DNA from: Luteitalea sp.
GTDB taxonomy: Bacteria > Acidobacteriota > Vicinamibacteria > Vicinamibacterales > Vicinamibacteraceae
NCBI GenBank assembly: GCA_009377605.1
Contig: WHTT01000012.1
Span: 1 to 64,000 of the forward strand
DNA: 64,000 nucleotides
Direction of reading: 5' to 3'
Below, piece after piece: positions 1 to 8,797 of this stretch. Numbering within the stretch: position 1 is the stretch's first letter; each line of letters begins with the position of its first letter. Made by a program: the position numbers and the translations under genes. A model generated the notes under the pieces. The model had not been told where the DNA came from and searched no databases. It was given only the letters and a program-made list of their open reading frames with translations.

Positions 1-1689
1 GGCACACGCGTCGCGTTCACACGCGAGAGCGACCTGTGGGTGCGATCGCTCGCCGATGGCCGTGAGACGCGTCTGACGACGTCGGCGGCGGCCGAGTCAT
101 CGCCGGTGTGGTCGCCGGACGACCAGCGCTTGGCGTTTTTGGTCAGGGTCAGTGAGCGGCAATCGGAGGCCCCTGCGTATTCCGGGGCAAAGCTCGTGTT
201 TGCGCGGTTCGACCGGCAGCCGCCGGATGTGGGCATCGTGAGCGTCAACGGAGGGCCACCGTCGATGGCTGCATCGCCCGGGTGGGAAGGCGCACCGCAT
301 TGGCTCGACCCCTCGCGCCTTTTACTTCAGCGCGTCACCGAAAATTTGAAGACGCGCGAGGTGGTGGTCGCCGAGGCGGAGACCGGCCGCACCGAGACGC
401 TGCACCGCGACGTGGACGAAAAGTGGTGGAGCGTGACGTATCTCAGCCCGGAGCCAATCCCTTCGCCAGACGGACGCCGCATTGCATTCATCAGCGACCG
501 CGACGGCTGGGATCACCTATACGTGATGTCCAGCGGCGGTGGACCGCCGGTTCAAGTGACGCAAGGCCAGTACGAAATCAGTCGAATCGCCTGGTCGCCT
601 GATGGCACACGTGTGGCTTTCGACACGAACGAAGGGGGACATCCCGGCACGCGCCACATCGCGGTTGCGGCGCTCGGCGACGATCCGTCGGCGGCGACGA
701 TTACACAGCTCACCGATGGCCGAGGCACGAACACCGAGCCACGATGGTCGCCCGATGGCACTCGCCTGCTCTACCAGCACACTGATCCGAGCAACTCGGC
801 CGATCTCTATGTCGTGGCAGCAAATGACACGGGTGCGCCGCCAGTCCGGCTCTCGAGCTCGATGCCCGCGTCGATCGCGCGCGATGGGCTCGTCGAGCCG
901 GAGCTCGTGCGATATCGCGCGCCGGACGGCCAGCAGGTTCCCGCGTATCTCTTCGTCTCCTCCCGCCTCGACCGCTCTCATCGCCACCCGGCGATCGTCT
1001 GGGTGCACGGGGACGGCGTCACCCAGAGCTACGACGGATGGCACGTGCGGCGTGACTACGCCGTCTACTACAGCTTTCACCAATACCTCGCGCAACAGGG
1101 CTATGTGGTGCTGGCGGTCGACTACCGCGGAAGCATCGGCTACGGCAAGGCTTGGCGCCAGGGGCACTTCCGGGATCTTGGAGGCAAGGACTACGAGGAC
1201 GTCGCGGCGGGTGTCGACTATCTCCGGAGTCTCGGTTACGTCGACGTGGGCCGCATCGGCATCTGGGGCCTCAGCTATGGCGGCTTCATGACGCTACAGG
1301 CGCTGACGGTCACGCCCGAGCTCTTCAAGTGCGGCATCAACGTGGCGGGCGTCGTGGACTGGCGTGACTGGTACAAAGATCCCGACGGTCCCTGGATCGA
1401 AGGACGAATGGGCCCGCCGTCGCAGAATGCAGCACTCTACGAGCGCACCGCCCCGATCGAGCGCATCGATCGCATCGTCCGGCCGCTGATGGTGCTGCAC
1501 GGCACAGCCGACGTCAACGTTCCGTTTCTCGAATCAGTTCGCCTCATCGACGTGGCAACGAAGCTCGACAAGGACGTCGAGCTCATGATGTACCCTGGTG
1601 AGTTCCACTACTTCCATCGAGAGCACGTATTGAGAGACGCGTGGCAGCGCGTCGCCCGCTTCTTCGACCAGCATCTGGCAGAAGACTGA
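1..1689 (+). CDS. S9 family peptidase (prolyl oligopeptidase/DPP4-like), 5' end outside the window
   Basis: The reading frame is open from base 1, so the true start lies upstream; a GTG at 40 is only an internal candidate. The N-terminal half carries PD40/WD40-like propeller repeats, seen as recurring SPDG-R-AF motifs (for example SPDGRRIAFISDRDGW). The C-terminal half is an alpha/beta hydrolase: the nucleophile motif GLSYGGF has its Ser codon at 1273, the acid lies in HGTADVNVPF (Asp codon at 1510) and the His in PGEFHYF (codon at 1606). Family knowledge: such enzymes remove dipeptides or cleave short peptides, usually in the periplasm. A signal peptide cannot be judged because the start is missing. 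No operon partner is visible downstream. Confidence 0.9.
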   Translation, partial: GTRVAFTRESDLWVRSLADGRETRLTTSAAAESSPVWSPDDQRLAFLVRVSERQSEAPAYSGAKLVFARFDRQPPDVGIVSVNGGPPSMAASPGWEGAPHWLDPSRLLLQRVTENLKTREVVVAEAETGRTETLHRDVDEKWWSVTYLSPEPIPSPDGRRIAFISDRDGWDHLYVMSSGGGPPVQVTQGQYEISRIAWSPDGTRVAFDTNEGGHPGTRHIAVAALGDDPSAATITQLTDGRGTNTEPRWSPDGTRLLYQHTDPSNSADLYVVAANDTGAPPVRLSSSMPASIARDGLVEPELVRYRAPDGQQVPAYLFVSSRLDRSHRHPAIVWVHGDGVTQSYDGWHVRRDYAVYYSFHQYLAQQGYVVLAVDYRGSIGYGKAWRQGHFRDLGGKDYEDVAAGVDYLRSLGYVDVGRIGIWGLSYGGFMTLQALTVTPELFKCGINVAGVVDWRDWYKDPDGPWIEGRMGPPSQNAALYERTAPIERIDRIVRPLMVLHGTADVNVPFLESVRLIDVATKLDKDVELMMYPGEFHYFHREHVLRDAWQRVARFFDQHLAED

Positions 1690-1754
1690 GGAAAACGGGG
1701 ACAGCCCTCGTTATCGTGGTGAGAGTATGAACTACATGTCCGACCTGTCAAGTC

Positions 1755-2039
1755 CTATTTAACAGTCCCATTCAACACCGCGTCTCGCCAGACCGCTGTT
1801 CCGTCTCGGCCTCGGCTCGGGATCGACATATAGGTCTTGAAGCCGTGATCCGATACGACGATAAACGCGGTCGTCGCCGTGATGCCCGCGCGGCGGTAGG
1901 GCATCGACCTCCTGGCCAACCCTGGCATCCGCGAGCGCGAGCGCTGCGTGACCAGCGAGTTGATGGACCATCCTGCACTCTGGCAGCCGTGGCCGTCCAC
2001 CACGCGAGCACGCCGACCAAGACGAGGAGTCTTCTCCAC
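1755..2039 (-). pseudogene. Decayed remnant of a type I phosphodiesterase/alkaline-phosphatase-superfamily gene
   Basis: This about 430-base gap between the S9 peptidase and the FecA-like receptor has no intact gene. One minus-strand frame contains TTAFIVVSDHGFKTY, which resembles the metal-binding SDHGF motif of type I phosphodiesterases/nucleotide pyrophosphatases. A neighbouring minus frame has a short signal-peptide-like stretch (VGVLAWWTATAARVQDG). The two pieces are in different frames and far too short for the family, which suggests a scrambled relic. The identification rests on one motif, so it is tentative. Confidence 0.4.
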
Positions 2040-2062
2040 GTCTGCGAGGTCCTTTTCGCGTT

Positions 2063-2068
2063 TATACT
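2063..2068 (+). promoter_or_regulatory. Possible -10 element (TATACT) for the FecA-like receptor
   Basis: TATACT matches the sigma-70 -10 consensus at five of six positions and lies about 50 bases before the receptor start in a locally AT-richer stretch. No good -35 hexamer was found 16-18 bases upstream, so this is only a candidate. Confidence 0.3.
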
Positions 2069-2117
2069 AAAGCCCAGTACTCATCTAGTCAGGGCAACCT
2101 CAGAAGAGTGTAGCCAT

Positions 2118-4556
2118 ATGACGACAACGCAACGAGATTCGGGCGATCTTCAACCGTGCCTGCTCCCAACGACGCTCCACGCGATAGTGCTCGCTGGCGC
2201 ACTCTTGTGTCTCGTAGGGCCCGCGCAGGCTCAACCCGACGACGCGGCGATCTCTGGGACCGTCGTTGACGCCTCCGGATGGGTCGTGCCCGGCGCCTCG
2301 GTCATCCTGCGGCGTCCCGCGGCCGGCTTCGAGCGAGTCCAAACGACCGACAGCGAGGGGCGCTATCGCTTCGACCGCGTGCCGGATGGCACCTATAGCC
2401 TCACGGCGCGGCTGCCCGGCTTCTCCGTCGCGCGAAGAGAGCTGGTGCTGGGCCGAGAGCCCACGGTCGTCGACTTCACGCTGCGGACCGGTTCCTTTAC
2501 CGAGGATCTCACGTCGATCGACTCGCGGCTCGTCGGCTCCGAAGAAGCGCTGCGCCAGACGCCGGGATCGGTCGACATCCTGATTCGAGACGCGCTGACA
2601 GCCTCTTACGTCTTCACGAGCAACGAGGCGCTTCGCAAGGTGCCCGGTGTGTACTCCCGTGACGAAGAAGGGCTTGGGCTGCGCCCGCACATCGGGATCC
2701 GCGGCTTGAACCCTGGGGCCTCGACCAAAGCCCTGCTGCTCGAGGACGGCGTCCCGACCTCCTATGCTCCCTACGGCGACAATGCCAGCACCTATCACCC
2801 TCCCATCGAGCGACTGTCGCGAGTGGAGGTCCTCAAGGGCTCTGGACAGATCGCCCATGGGCCCGTGACGGTCGGCGGCGTGATCAACTACATCACGCCC
2901 GATCCACCGGCGCGCCGCTCGACCGCCGTGTCGCTCGCCGGCGGCAGCGGCGACTACTTCAACGGGCATCTCAGCTTCGGCGGCACGTTCGGCTCGACCG
3001 GCCTCCTGCTCGACGTGATGCGGAAGCAGAGCGACGGCGCCCGCGAGAGCCAGCACGCGAACCTGAACGATCTCACGTTCAAGGTGGCCTCTCAGCTCAC
3101 GCCCGCCCAGAGCGTGTGGTTCAAGGTGAACTACTATCGCGAGGATGCACAGCTCGGCTTGAGCGGCCTCCGCGATCTCGAGTATCTCGACGATCCGCGC
3201 CAGAATCCCTTCAGCGACGAGGAGCTCGAGGCCAACCGCAGCGGCTTCACCGGCGCGTATCGTGCGCTGCTCCAGAACCATATCGCGTTCACGACGACGG
3301 CGTACGTCCAGGTCTATCGGCCCGAATGGTGGTACCAGTCGAGGCACTCGGCCCAGCGGCCGCGCCCGGATCCTCTCTGCGTCGATGAGACGGACTTGAG
3401 CCCGCAATGCGGGAACGAGGGGCGAACCTCCCGGTACACGGTGCTTGGGCTCCAGCCCAGGGTGCGCATCGATCACGCCTTCTTCGGCCTCGCCCAGGAG
3501 ACCGACCTGGGCGTGCGGATCCATGGCGAGATCCAGGAGCGGGATCTGGTGAAGGGCCTGACGCCCACCGCGCGCAATGGCGTGCGGCTCGAGGACAACC
3601 GTCGCACGACCAATGCGGTCTCGGCCTTCTTACAACATCGCTTCCTGCTCGGGCGATGGACGATCACGCCAGGCGTGCGCGTCGAGCACATGCAGCACGA
3701 GCGAACCAACCGCTTGGCGAACGACAGCACCGGCGTGACCGGCAACACCAGCCTCACCGAGGTCGTGCCCGGTCTCGGCGTGGCGTACTCGCTGGGAGCG
3801 CGAATCACCGCGTTCGCAGGCGTGCATCGCGGCTTGGCGCCGCCGCGCGCGGAAGATCTCATCAACAACGACACGGGCGCCGCCGTGGACCTCGAAGCGG
3901 AGCGGAGCTGGAACAGCGAGGTCGGCGCGCGCGCCCTCTTGGCTCCCGGCGTCCAACTGGACGTGACCGTCTTCCAAATCGATTACGACAATCAGATCAT
4001 TCCGGCCAACCAAGCTGGCGGCACCGACACCACGTTCGTCAACGCAGGCTCTGCGCTGCACCGCGGGCTCGAGACCGGTCTCAGCTTCGACAGCGCAACG
4101 CTCACCCGCGGATCGAACAACGTCTATGCTCGCCTCGCGGGTCTCTGGCTGCCGGTTGCACGGTTGACCGGCGCGCGCTTCGCCGTCGTTCCCGACGGTG
4201 AGCCCGTGAGCGTCGATGGAAATCGTGTCCCCTACGCACCCGAGACGCTCACGACCTTCACGGTTGGTTACCGGCGCACTGCCCTCCTGGATGTTCAGCT
4301 GGAAGCCCAGCAAGTGGCCGAGCAGTTCGGCGACACGCTCAACACCGTCCCCAGCAGCGTGAACGGGCAGCAAGGGCTCATCCCCGGCTATACGCTGTGG
4401 AACGCCGCCGCCACCTGGTATCTGAGCCAGCCCCGGCTCTCGCTCTTCGTTGCGGTCAAGAACCTCGCCGACCGCACCGTCATCGTCGACCGATCGCGGG
4501 GTATTCTGCCGTCGGCGCCGAGGTTGGTGCAGGCGGGGATGTCCTGGCGATTTTGA
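2118..4556 (+). CDS. FecA-like TonB-dependent receptor with N-terminal carboxypeptidase-regulatory-like domain
   Basis: This 812-residue outer-membrane receptor begins at the ATG preceding MTTTQRD; the frame is open further upstream, but only this start gives a signal peptide (hydrophobic residues about 20-34, cleavage after AQA at about 38). Residues about 45-115 form a carboxypeptidase-regulatory-like beta domain ([18 protein letters not shown]). The plug follows, with [20 protein letters not shown] and [28 protein letters not shown], which is close to FecA-type plugs. The barrel ends in the expected C-terminal Phe (SWRF). Family knowledge: TonB-driven uptake of ferric chelates or other large solutes. 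Substrate is unknown; the FecA-like plug suggests ferric dicitrate or another ferric complex. It converges on the PhoX-type gene across a repeat hairpin. Confidence 0.88.
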   Translation: [812 protein letters not shown]

Positions 4557-4617
4557 GTGACGAGTGACGAGTGACGAGTGGGCGGCACGCGCAACTCACT
4601 CGTCACTCGTCACTCAC
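4555..4617. repeat. Inverted pair of 7-bp tandem repeat arms at a convergent gene junction
   Basis: The left arm repeats GAGTGAC about three to four times and begins inside the receptor stop codon. The right arm (from 4594) repeats the complement, ACTCGTC, and ends a few bases before the convergent PhoX-type stop. The arms can pair around a loop of about 14 bases. The position suits a bidirectional terminator, although there is no T-tract. Confidence 0.75.
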
Positions 4618-4622
4618 AGGTA

Positions 4623-6032
4623 CTACAACGCCCCAGCCCGCCACGGTCCGGTAACGGCGAAGGTGATGCCCGGTGACTGGATGTTGAAGAACAACCAGCG
4701 GCCGTCCGGGCTGAACGTCGCGCCCGCGAACTCGGAGCCGGTGAAGTCGCCGCTGATGCCGTTGCGCTCGCCGCTGAGGATCACGTTGTTCTGTGCAAAG
4801 CGGAAGACGTAGCCGTCCGTGGTCAGGCCGTGGAGAAACTCGGTGCCGCCGCCATCTTCGCAGAGCACCAGCCCTCCCCGCGGGCTGACACAGATGTTGT
4901 CCGGCGCGTTGAGTACTTCGGCGCTGGGCGATTCGAATACGAGCCGCAGCGTCTCGCTCATCGGCTCGTATTCCCAGATCTGGCCTTCTTCGGCGTCCCC
5001 GCCGCTCGTCGAAACGAAGAAGACACTGCCGTTACCGTACCAGGCGCCTTCGAGGCGCGCGAAACGTGCGCCCCCTTTCGCCCAGCCCTGCTCGAAGACC
5101 TGCGGTTCGTCGGGCAGGTTCGGATCCGGCCGATCGATCGTCACCCATTCCGCGTCGAGCTGCTCTCCCTGCCGCTGGCCGGTTGCGGTGTCGTATTGTG
5201 GCCGGCCGGCAATCGCCAGCATTTGGAGGGTGCCGCCCGCAACCAAGCGACCGCGGCTATTGGGAATGAATCGATAGAAGCCAGACATGCCGGAATCTTC
5301 GGTCTCGTACACGATGCCCGTGTGCGGATCGACCGCGACCGCTTCGTGCACGAGGCGGCCCATCGCCGTGAGCGGCTCGGCCGTTGCCGCGCCGAAGACC
5401 GGTACCTCGAAAATGTAGCCGTGCTTCAGCGTCAGGTCGTTCTCCTCGGTCGGCTCGTCCAGCGTCTCTTCACATGTGAGCCACGCTCCCCACGGCGCGG
5501 GGCCACCGGCGCAGTTACGCACCGTGCCGCTCAGGCTCGGCCAGCTGCCGACGAAGCGGCCGCGCCTCGGGTCGAACTCCACCGTCGTCGTGCCGCCGCC
5601 CGCCCCCGGGTCATACGTCAGCCCCGTGGCAAACGTCTCTTCGCTGGAACCAACCTCGTGGTTCCGTACAAGTCGCACACGGCCGCCACGCGAGCGAAAC
5701 GCGGCCATGCCGTCGTGCGCTGCCGGCGTTGGCGTGCCGTCACTGAGGAGGTCCCCGGTCCACCCGTAAGTCAGATATTGAAACCCCGCCGGTAACAAGA
5801 GGAGCGGCAGGCCAGTGGTGGCGTCGTTCGCCGGTTGGAGCGGGCCATAGTCTGGACTGCAATCGCGCCGAGGCGGACGCTTCCCCATCTCCTGCCGTCC
5901 GTTCGGCTCGGCACGCGCCAAGAGGGCGTGAAGTGGTGCAGTGACCGCGGCGCCAACCAACGCTCCTTGCGTCAAGAACCGCCTGCGATCGACGTTGGTG
6001 TGCTGATGACCGTTCGACCCATGATCCGACAT
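4623..6032 (-). CDS. PhoX family (DUF839) phosphatase, Tat-exported
   Basis: The 469-residue product starts at an ATG with a strong GGAGGAG ribosome-binding site; the longer open frame upstream runs antisense into the next gene and is rejected. Residues 16-20 (RRRFL) plus the following hydrophobic stretch form a Tat signal. Family landmarks are LVRNHE and NCAGGPAPWGAWLTCEE, a hallmark of PhoX phosphatases. A later propeller part contains APDNICVSPRGGLVLCEDGGG. Family knowledge: PhoX enzymes are periplasmic Ca/Fe-dependent phosphomonoesterases often induced by phosphate limitation; no Pho box was identified here. It converges on the FecA-like receptor and diverges from the amidohydrolase over about 210 bases. 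Confidence 0.88.
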   Translation of the reverse strand: MSDHGSNGHQHTNVDRRRFLTQGALVGAAVTAPLHALLARAEPNGRQEMGKRPPRRDCSPDYGPLQPANDATTGLPLLLLPAGFQYLTYGWTGDLLSDGTPTPAAHDGMAAFRSRGGRVRLVRNHEVGSSEETFATGLTYDPGAGGGTTTVEFDPRRGRFVGSWPSLSGTVRNCAGGPAPWGAWLTCEETLDEPTEENDLTLKHGYIFEVPVFGAATAEPLTAMGRLVHEAVAVDPHTGIVYETEDSGMSGFYRFIPNSRGRLVAGGTLQMLAIAGRPQYDTATGQRQGEQLDAEWVTIDRPDPNLPDEPQVFEQGWAKGGARFARLEGAWYGNGSVFFVSTSGGDAEEGQIWEYEPMSETLRLVFESPSAEVLNAPDNICVSPRGGLVLCEDGGGTEFLHGLTTDGYVFRFAQNNVILSGERNGISGDFTGSEFAGATFSPDGRWLFFNIQSPGITFAVTGPWRAGAL

Positions 6033-6242
6033 AATCTGCTCCTCCCAGGCTGACGCGAGTCGGCCGTCGAGCGCCCCGCCACAGTTGCTCGCGCTGATTT
6101 GGCGGCTACTATGACCGGCCCACATGTCGGCCTCGTGAAGACAGTCCAACGATCCTGCAAAACCGACGCGGGTCAGCCGCTCTTCGGGGAAACGCCCTAC
6201 CGATCGCTTTGGTGGATGGCCGCTCTCGGATAAGCTCATCGC

Positions 6243-7556
6243 ATGCGATTCCGATGTGTGGCGCTCTTGCTGCTCGCGACGGCGGGCCTCGCGTGCTCTT
6301 CGTCGCCACCGCCCGGGGACACGGCCAGTGCAGCGGAAAGTGGTGCGCAGGCATTCGTCGGTGCGCGGATCATCGACGGAAGCGGCGGTCAGCCCATCGA
6401 GGAGGGGGTGCTCGTCGTGCGCGATGGTCGGATCGAGACCGTTGGAGCGCTGGCCAATCAATCTTTGCCAGCGGACGTGCATCGGATCGACGTGCAAGGC
6501 AAGACCATCATGCCTGGCATGATCAACGCGCACGGACACGTGAACGACGTCCGAGGCCTGGAGTCGGGACCCGAGCTCTACACGCGGGAGAACATCACGC
6601 GCCAGCTCGGGGTCTATGCGCGATACGGCGTGACAACGGTCTTCAGTCTCGGCGGAGGCGGGGCCGCCGGCGTGGAGGTACGGAACGAGCAGGAGGCGGA
6701 TAGGCGCGACATGGCCCGGTTCTTCCTGGCCGGTCCCGTTGTCACCGCCACGGATCCGGACGACGCAAGACAGGCCGTCGACGAGCTGGCCGCCATGAAC
6801 GTCGACCTCGTCAAGATTCGCGTGGATGACAATCTCGGCACCAGCAAGAAGATGCCGTCCGCCGCGTACGAGGCAGTCATCGAGCAAGCGCACCAACAGG
6901 GCCTCGAAGTGGCGGCACACGTCTTCTACCTCGAGGACGCCAAGCAGCTGCTCGCCGCGGGAGCCGACTACATCGCGCACAGCGTGCGCGACGTGGCGGT
7001 CGATGATGAGTTGATCAGCCAGCTAAAGGCGCGCGACGTCTGTGTCTGTCCGACGCTCATGCGCGAGGTGTCCACCTTCGTCTATGAGACGCGGCCGGCA
7101 TTCTTCGACGATCCCTTCTTCCAGCGTGAGGTCGACCGAACGACGATGGAGAGCCTGCAGGCGCCGGCGTATCAAGCGTCGATACGACAGGACCCGGCCG
7201 CCGAACGCTACAAGCGCGCGCTCGACGTCGCGGAAGCGAACCTCGAACGGCTGGTGGAGGCTGGTGTTCGTATTGCGTTCGGAACCGACACCGGCCCACC
7301 CGGACGCTTCCAGGGCTACTTCGAGCATCTCGAGCTGGAGCGCATGGTCGAAGCGGGGCTCACGCCGATGCAAGCGATTGTCGCGGCCACAGGAGATGCC
7401 GCGCGCTGCATGAACATCGCGGATCGGGTGGGCACGTTGAAGGCTGGCCTGCAGGCCGACTTCCTCGTGCTTCAGCGCGATCCGCTCGAGGACATTCGCA
7501 ATACACGCACGCTCGAGTCGGTCTGGATAGGAGGCGCGCAGGTGAGGTCACGATAG
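6243..7556 (+). CDS. Amidohydrolase family protein (imidazolonepropionase/prolidase-like), exported
   Basis: The 437-residue protein has a hydrophobic N-terminus ending in LACSSSPPPG, which could be a lipoprotein signal although the -3 position is not canonical. The fold is shown by the sheet-forming start VGARIIDGSGG, by PGMINAHGHVND with metal ligands His97 and His99, by later His residues in AAHVFYLEDA and YIAHSVRD, and by FGTDTGPPG with Asp349. The C-terminus has the usual GTLKAGLQADFLVLQRDP. Family knowledge: metal-dependent hydrolysis of C-N or related bonds, often dipeptides or cyclic amides; the substrate cannot be told. It appears monocistronic and converges on the ABC permease gene. 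Confidence 0.85.
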   Translation: MRFRCVALLLLATAGLACSSSPPPGDTASAAESGAQAFVGARIIDGSGGQPIEEGVLVVRDGRIETVGALANQSLPADVHRIDVQGKTIMPGMINAHGHVNDVRGLESGPELYTRENITRQLGVYARYGVTTVFSLGGGGAAGVEVRNEQEADRRDMARFFLAGPVVTATDPDDARQAVDELAAMNVDLVKIRVDDNLGTSKKMPSAAYEAVIEQAHQQGLEVAAHVFYLEDAKQLLAAGADYIAHSVRDVAVDDELISQLKARDVCVCPTLMREVSTFVYETRPAFFDDPFFQREVDRTTMESLQAPAYQASIRQDPAAERYKRALDVAEANLERLVEAGVRIAFGTDTGPPGRFQGYFEHLELERMVEAGLTPMQAIVAATGDAARCMNIADRVGTLKAGLQADFLVLQRDPLEDIRNTRTLESVWIGGAQVRSR

Positions 7557-7626
7557 CGAGCTCCGTGAATCCTGCAGCACCGTGCTCGATGTTTCCCAGG
7601 GGCAGCGCCGAGGGCCAAGGTGATTG

Positions 7627-8595
7627 CTACTGCGCTGCGCGGGACCTGCGCAGGCCGTCGACCGCCACGGCGAGGACGATGATGACGCCAATCATGATCT
7701 CCTGCACGAACGTCGGCCAGCCCATTTGTTGGCTGCCGTTGCGCAGAAACGCCATGATCAGCGCGCCAACCATGGAGCCCAAGATGCTGCCCTCGCCGCC
7801 GCTCAGACTCCCCCCACCGATCACGACCGCCGCAATGACGTCGAGCTCGCTCCCGATGGCGACCGTTGGGTCGCCCTGCCGGAGGCGCGACATCTGCATC
7901 ACGCCCGCGAGACCAAAGAGCAGCCCGGCAACCATGTAGATCCAGACCTTGATCCGATCCGTCGCCACGCCGGACGCCCGCGCAGCCGCCTCGTTCGATC
8001 CGATGGCAAAGATCCGGCGGCCGAACACGGTGTTACGTAAGACGAAGGCGGCAGCAACCGCCAAGAGCAGCGCGAGCCAGACCCCTGGCGCCACCACCAG
8101 CCAGGCGGGATCGGGAAAGGTGACCGCCAGCTCGTTGACCCAGGTGTCGGGGAAGTTGACGGTCTGCTGCCCCGCCAGCCACTTGGCGACGCCACGCGCG
8201 ATACCGAGCATTCCGAGCGTGGCGATGAACGGCAGCACCTTCAACCGCGTGATCGCGAGACCATTGACCGCACCCACGACGCCACCGACGATGACCCCGG
8301 CAACAACCGCCGAAAACGGCGACCATCCAGCGCGGAGCGCGGTGGCCGTCACCACGCCGGTGAGCGCTACGACCGACCCGACCGACAGGTCAATCCCGCC
8401 GCTCACGATGATCATCGTCATCCCGATCGCACCAAGGGCCACGATGACCGTCTGCGCGGACACGATCCGAAAATTGCGCGCCGACAGGTAGTTGGCCGGC
8501 GAGTCGCTCAACAGCGCAAAGAATAGGATGACGGCGGCGAGGCCGAGGAACGGGCCAAGCCGCGCGAGCCATTTGGGTTGTGAACCGCCTCGCAA
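7627..8595 (-). CDS. Sugar ABC transporter permease (RbsC/XylH-type)
   Basis: This 322-residue inner-membrane protein has about eight to ten hydrophobic segments and the family signature SGGIDLSVGSVVALTG early in the protein. A second landmark is IAAVVIGGGSLSGGEGSILGS near the C-terminus. It is the last gene of the minus-strand operon that also encodes the ATPase and binding protein. It is separated from the ATPase by about 200 bases occupied by inverted tandem repeats, which could reduce or differentiate its expression. The family transports monosaccharides or polyols; the operon's dehydrogenases and UxaA-type enzyme suggest an acid sugar or a precursor of one. Confidence 0.92.
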   Translation of the reverse strand: MRGGSQPKWLARLGPFLGLAAVILFFALLSDSPANYLSARNFRIVSAQTVIVALGAIGMTMIIVSGGIDLSVGSVVALTGVVTATALRAGWSPFSAVVAGVIVGGVVGAVNGLAITRLKVLPFIATLGMLGIARGVAKWLAGQQTVNFPDTWVNELAVTFPDPAWLVVAPGVWLALLLAVAAAFVLRNTVFGRRIFAIGSNEAAARASGVATDRIKVWIYMVAGLLFGLAGVMQMSRLRQGDPTVAIGSELDVIAAVVIGGGSLSGGEGSILGSMVGALIMAFLRNGSQQMGWPTFVQEIMIGVIIVLAVAVDGLRRSRAAQ

Positions 8596-8606
8596 AGTCG
8601 CACCTC

Positions 8607-8793
8607 ACGACAGGGTGATAGGGCGACAAGGTGACCGGGTGACAGGGTGACGAGGCAGGAACGACAGCGTGGGCTTCGACCGAGTCTGCTGCCCTCCAAC
8701 GCGCGGCCACGCTACATACGCTGAAACAACCTTGTCACCCAGTCACCCAGTCACCCAGTCACCTTGTCACCTTGTCACCTTGTCACCCTTCGC
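8607..8793. repeat. Inverted 8-bp tandem repeat arms inside the sugar ABC operon
   Basis: The left arm is made of GGTGACAG/GGCGACAA-like units (8607-8655). The right arm (about 8729-8790) is made of GTCACCCA and GTCACCTT units, the complement of the left arm. About 75 bases of unique sequence separate them. Transcribed, this would fold into a long hairpin between the ATPase and permease cistrons. Confidence 0.75.
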
Positions 8794-8797
8794 TTCG

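Noticed and set aside
2100-3524. 474-codon minus-strand open frame
   Set aside because: Antisense to the FecA-like receptor, whose plug motifs are convincing.
6033-6980. N-terminal extension of the PhoX-type protein
   Set aside because: The frame runs antisense through the amidohydrolase; the ATG at 6032 has a strong GGAGGAG site and a Tat signal.
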